NCBI GenBank assembly: GCA_019925095.2
Contig: CM034390.1
Coordinates: 2,405,501-2,469,500 of the forward strand
Source of the DNA: Dendrolimus kikuchii
Taxonomy: Eukaryota > Arthropoda > Insecta > Lepidoptera > Lasiocampidae
Direction: 5' to 3'
DNA: 64,000 nt
Part shown: positions 63,364 to 64,000 of the stretch, in pieces
Numbering within the stretch: the stretch's first letter is position 1
Layout of the letters: each line of letters starts with the position of its first letter
Translations under genes and position numbers: made by a program
Notes under the pieces: generated by a model
Database searches by the model: none
Told to the model about the DNA's origin: nothing
Seen by the model: the letters and a program-made list of their open reading frames with translations, nothing else

Positions 63364-63668
63364 TATCCGTGCAGGAACGGAGAAAGAATACAATTTCCTG
63401 CGGCCGGGCGGCCTGTCGTAAGAGGCGACTAAACAACCCACAGCCAGGTGGTAGGGCATTTGCCCGACTGGATGGCTACCACCCCTGGTCTAGAGCATGC
63501 CGCCGTAACAACTTTGAGTTGTCCGGCATTAGTGACCAGGTTCCAGACTCACTGAGCAGCAGCGCATTTGTAGCACCTATGGTGTTGCAAATGTCCATAG
63601 GCGATGGTAACCGCTTTCCATCTAGTGGGCCGTCTGCCTGTCTGCTGAACTCCTGCAATAAAAAAAAA
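63364..63668 (+). mobile_element. Family A retroposon, full length
   Basis: A sense copy from ATCCGTGCAGGAACGG to 'gaactcctgcaataaaaaaa'. A few deletions break the sense frame after 63530. Confidence 0.8.
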
Positions 63669-64000
63669 CCCATCATTAGACCTGTCCTTTTGTATGGCAG
63701 TGAAGCGTGGCCTGTACTTGAGCGACACAAGCAAGAACTGCGTGTCACGGAGATGAATATGCTGCGATGAATGTGTGGAGTGACGCGGAAAGACCGGGTC
63801 AGGAACTCCCGCATCCGCGGCAGTCTTCATGACCGTGACAAAGCACACAAACTGCAAGAGTGTCGCTTACGCTGGTACGACCACGTTTTACGGAGAGTGG
63901 GGAACAAATGTCCATCCATGCCGCCTCCGCCAGATCCCGGTCGAAGGGGGAGGCTCAAGAAATGTTGGCTTGACGTTGTGAAGGATGACATGTGTACCAA
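63669..64000 (+). mobile_element. LINE fragment (other family), running off the window edge
   Basis: The plus strand encodes IIRPVLLYGSEAWPVLERHK, an in-frame TGA after NMLR, then MCGVTRKDRVRNSRIRGSLH and LRWYDHVLRRVGNKCPSMPP. This is the same C-terminal architecture as LINE-B but clearly a different family (RWYDHVLRR in place of RWFGHVERM). It continues beyond 64000. Confidence 0.75.

Overview
This window is eukaryotic and almost certainly from a moth or butterfly. The reasons are split genes with GT-AG introns, AATAAA signals, AT-rich intergenic DNA, and a dense load of interspersed repeats of lepidopteran type: tRNA-derived SINEs, non-LTR retrotransposon 3' ends with (ATGT)n or (CATT)n tails, Penelope-like elements, Helitron-like pieces ending in CTAGT, and hAT and mariner relics. 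Host coding sequence is a small fraction of the 64 kb. All family names come from reading the sequence, because no database search was possible.

Three host loci can be supported. (1) At the left edge, on the minus strand, lies the last exon and 3'UTR of an unidentified gene (1-437). (2) At 12.5-16.1 kb, on the plus strand, three tandem micropeptide ORFs of 33, 32 and 31 codons (12714-12815, 15565-15663, 15933-16028) encode paralogous single-pass membrane peptides. Each ends in a hydrophobic helix with LWLLYS followed by a C-terminal Phe. They resemble the sarcolamban/phospholamban family of SERCA regulators. Each ORF sits in a short exon-like unit, with YAG|T shortly before the ATG and a GT donor just after the stop, inside the most repeat-poor part of the window. 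(3) From 63.3 kb down to 27.2 kb on the minus strand runs a large multi-exon ion-channel gene. I resolved 15 exons by splice sites and reading phase. Read in order they give S4, S5, pore, S6, C-linker and cyclic-nucleotide-binding domain (CNBD), then a second S1-S6, C-linker and CNBD, then a long acidic C-terminal tail. At least two complete channel modules therefore lie in one polypeptide, as in CNGK-type pseudo-multimeric channels. The 5' part lies beyond the right edge. One short exon at the start of the last CNBD was not found.

The rest is layered mobile DNA. Notable cases are a Penelope-like element nested in a mariner relic (20.8-22.1 kb, 14-bp target duplication); a head-to-head Penelope composite with a 12-bp target duplication and a LINE nested in it (31.3-33.7 kb); a hAT relic with a nested SINE-like copy (48.3-48.8 kb); tandem arrays of 99, 245 and 73 bp; and two large palindromes (11.55-11.85 kb and 50.0-51.1 kb). 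A roughly 310-bp poly(A)-tailed repeat, here called family A, occurs about 20 times. A LINE 3' end, here called LINE-B, occurs 12 times.
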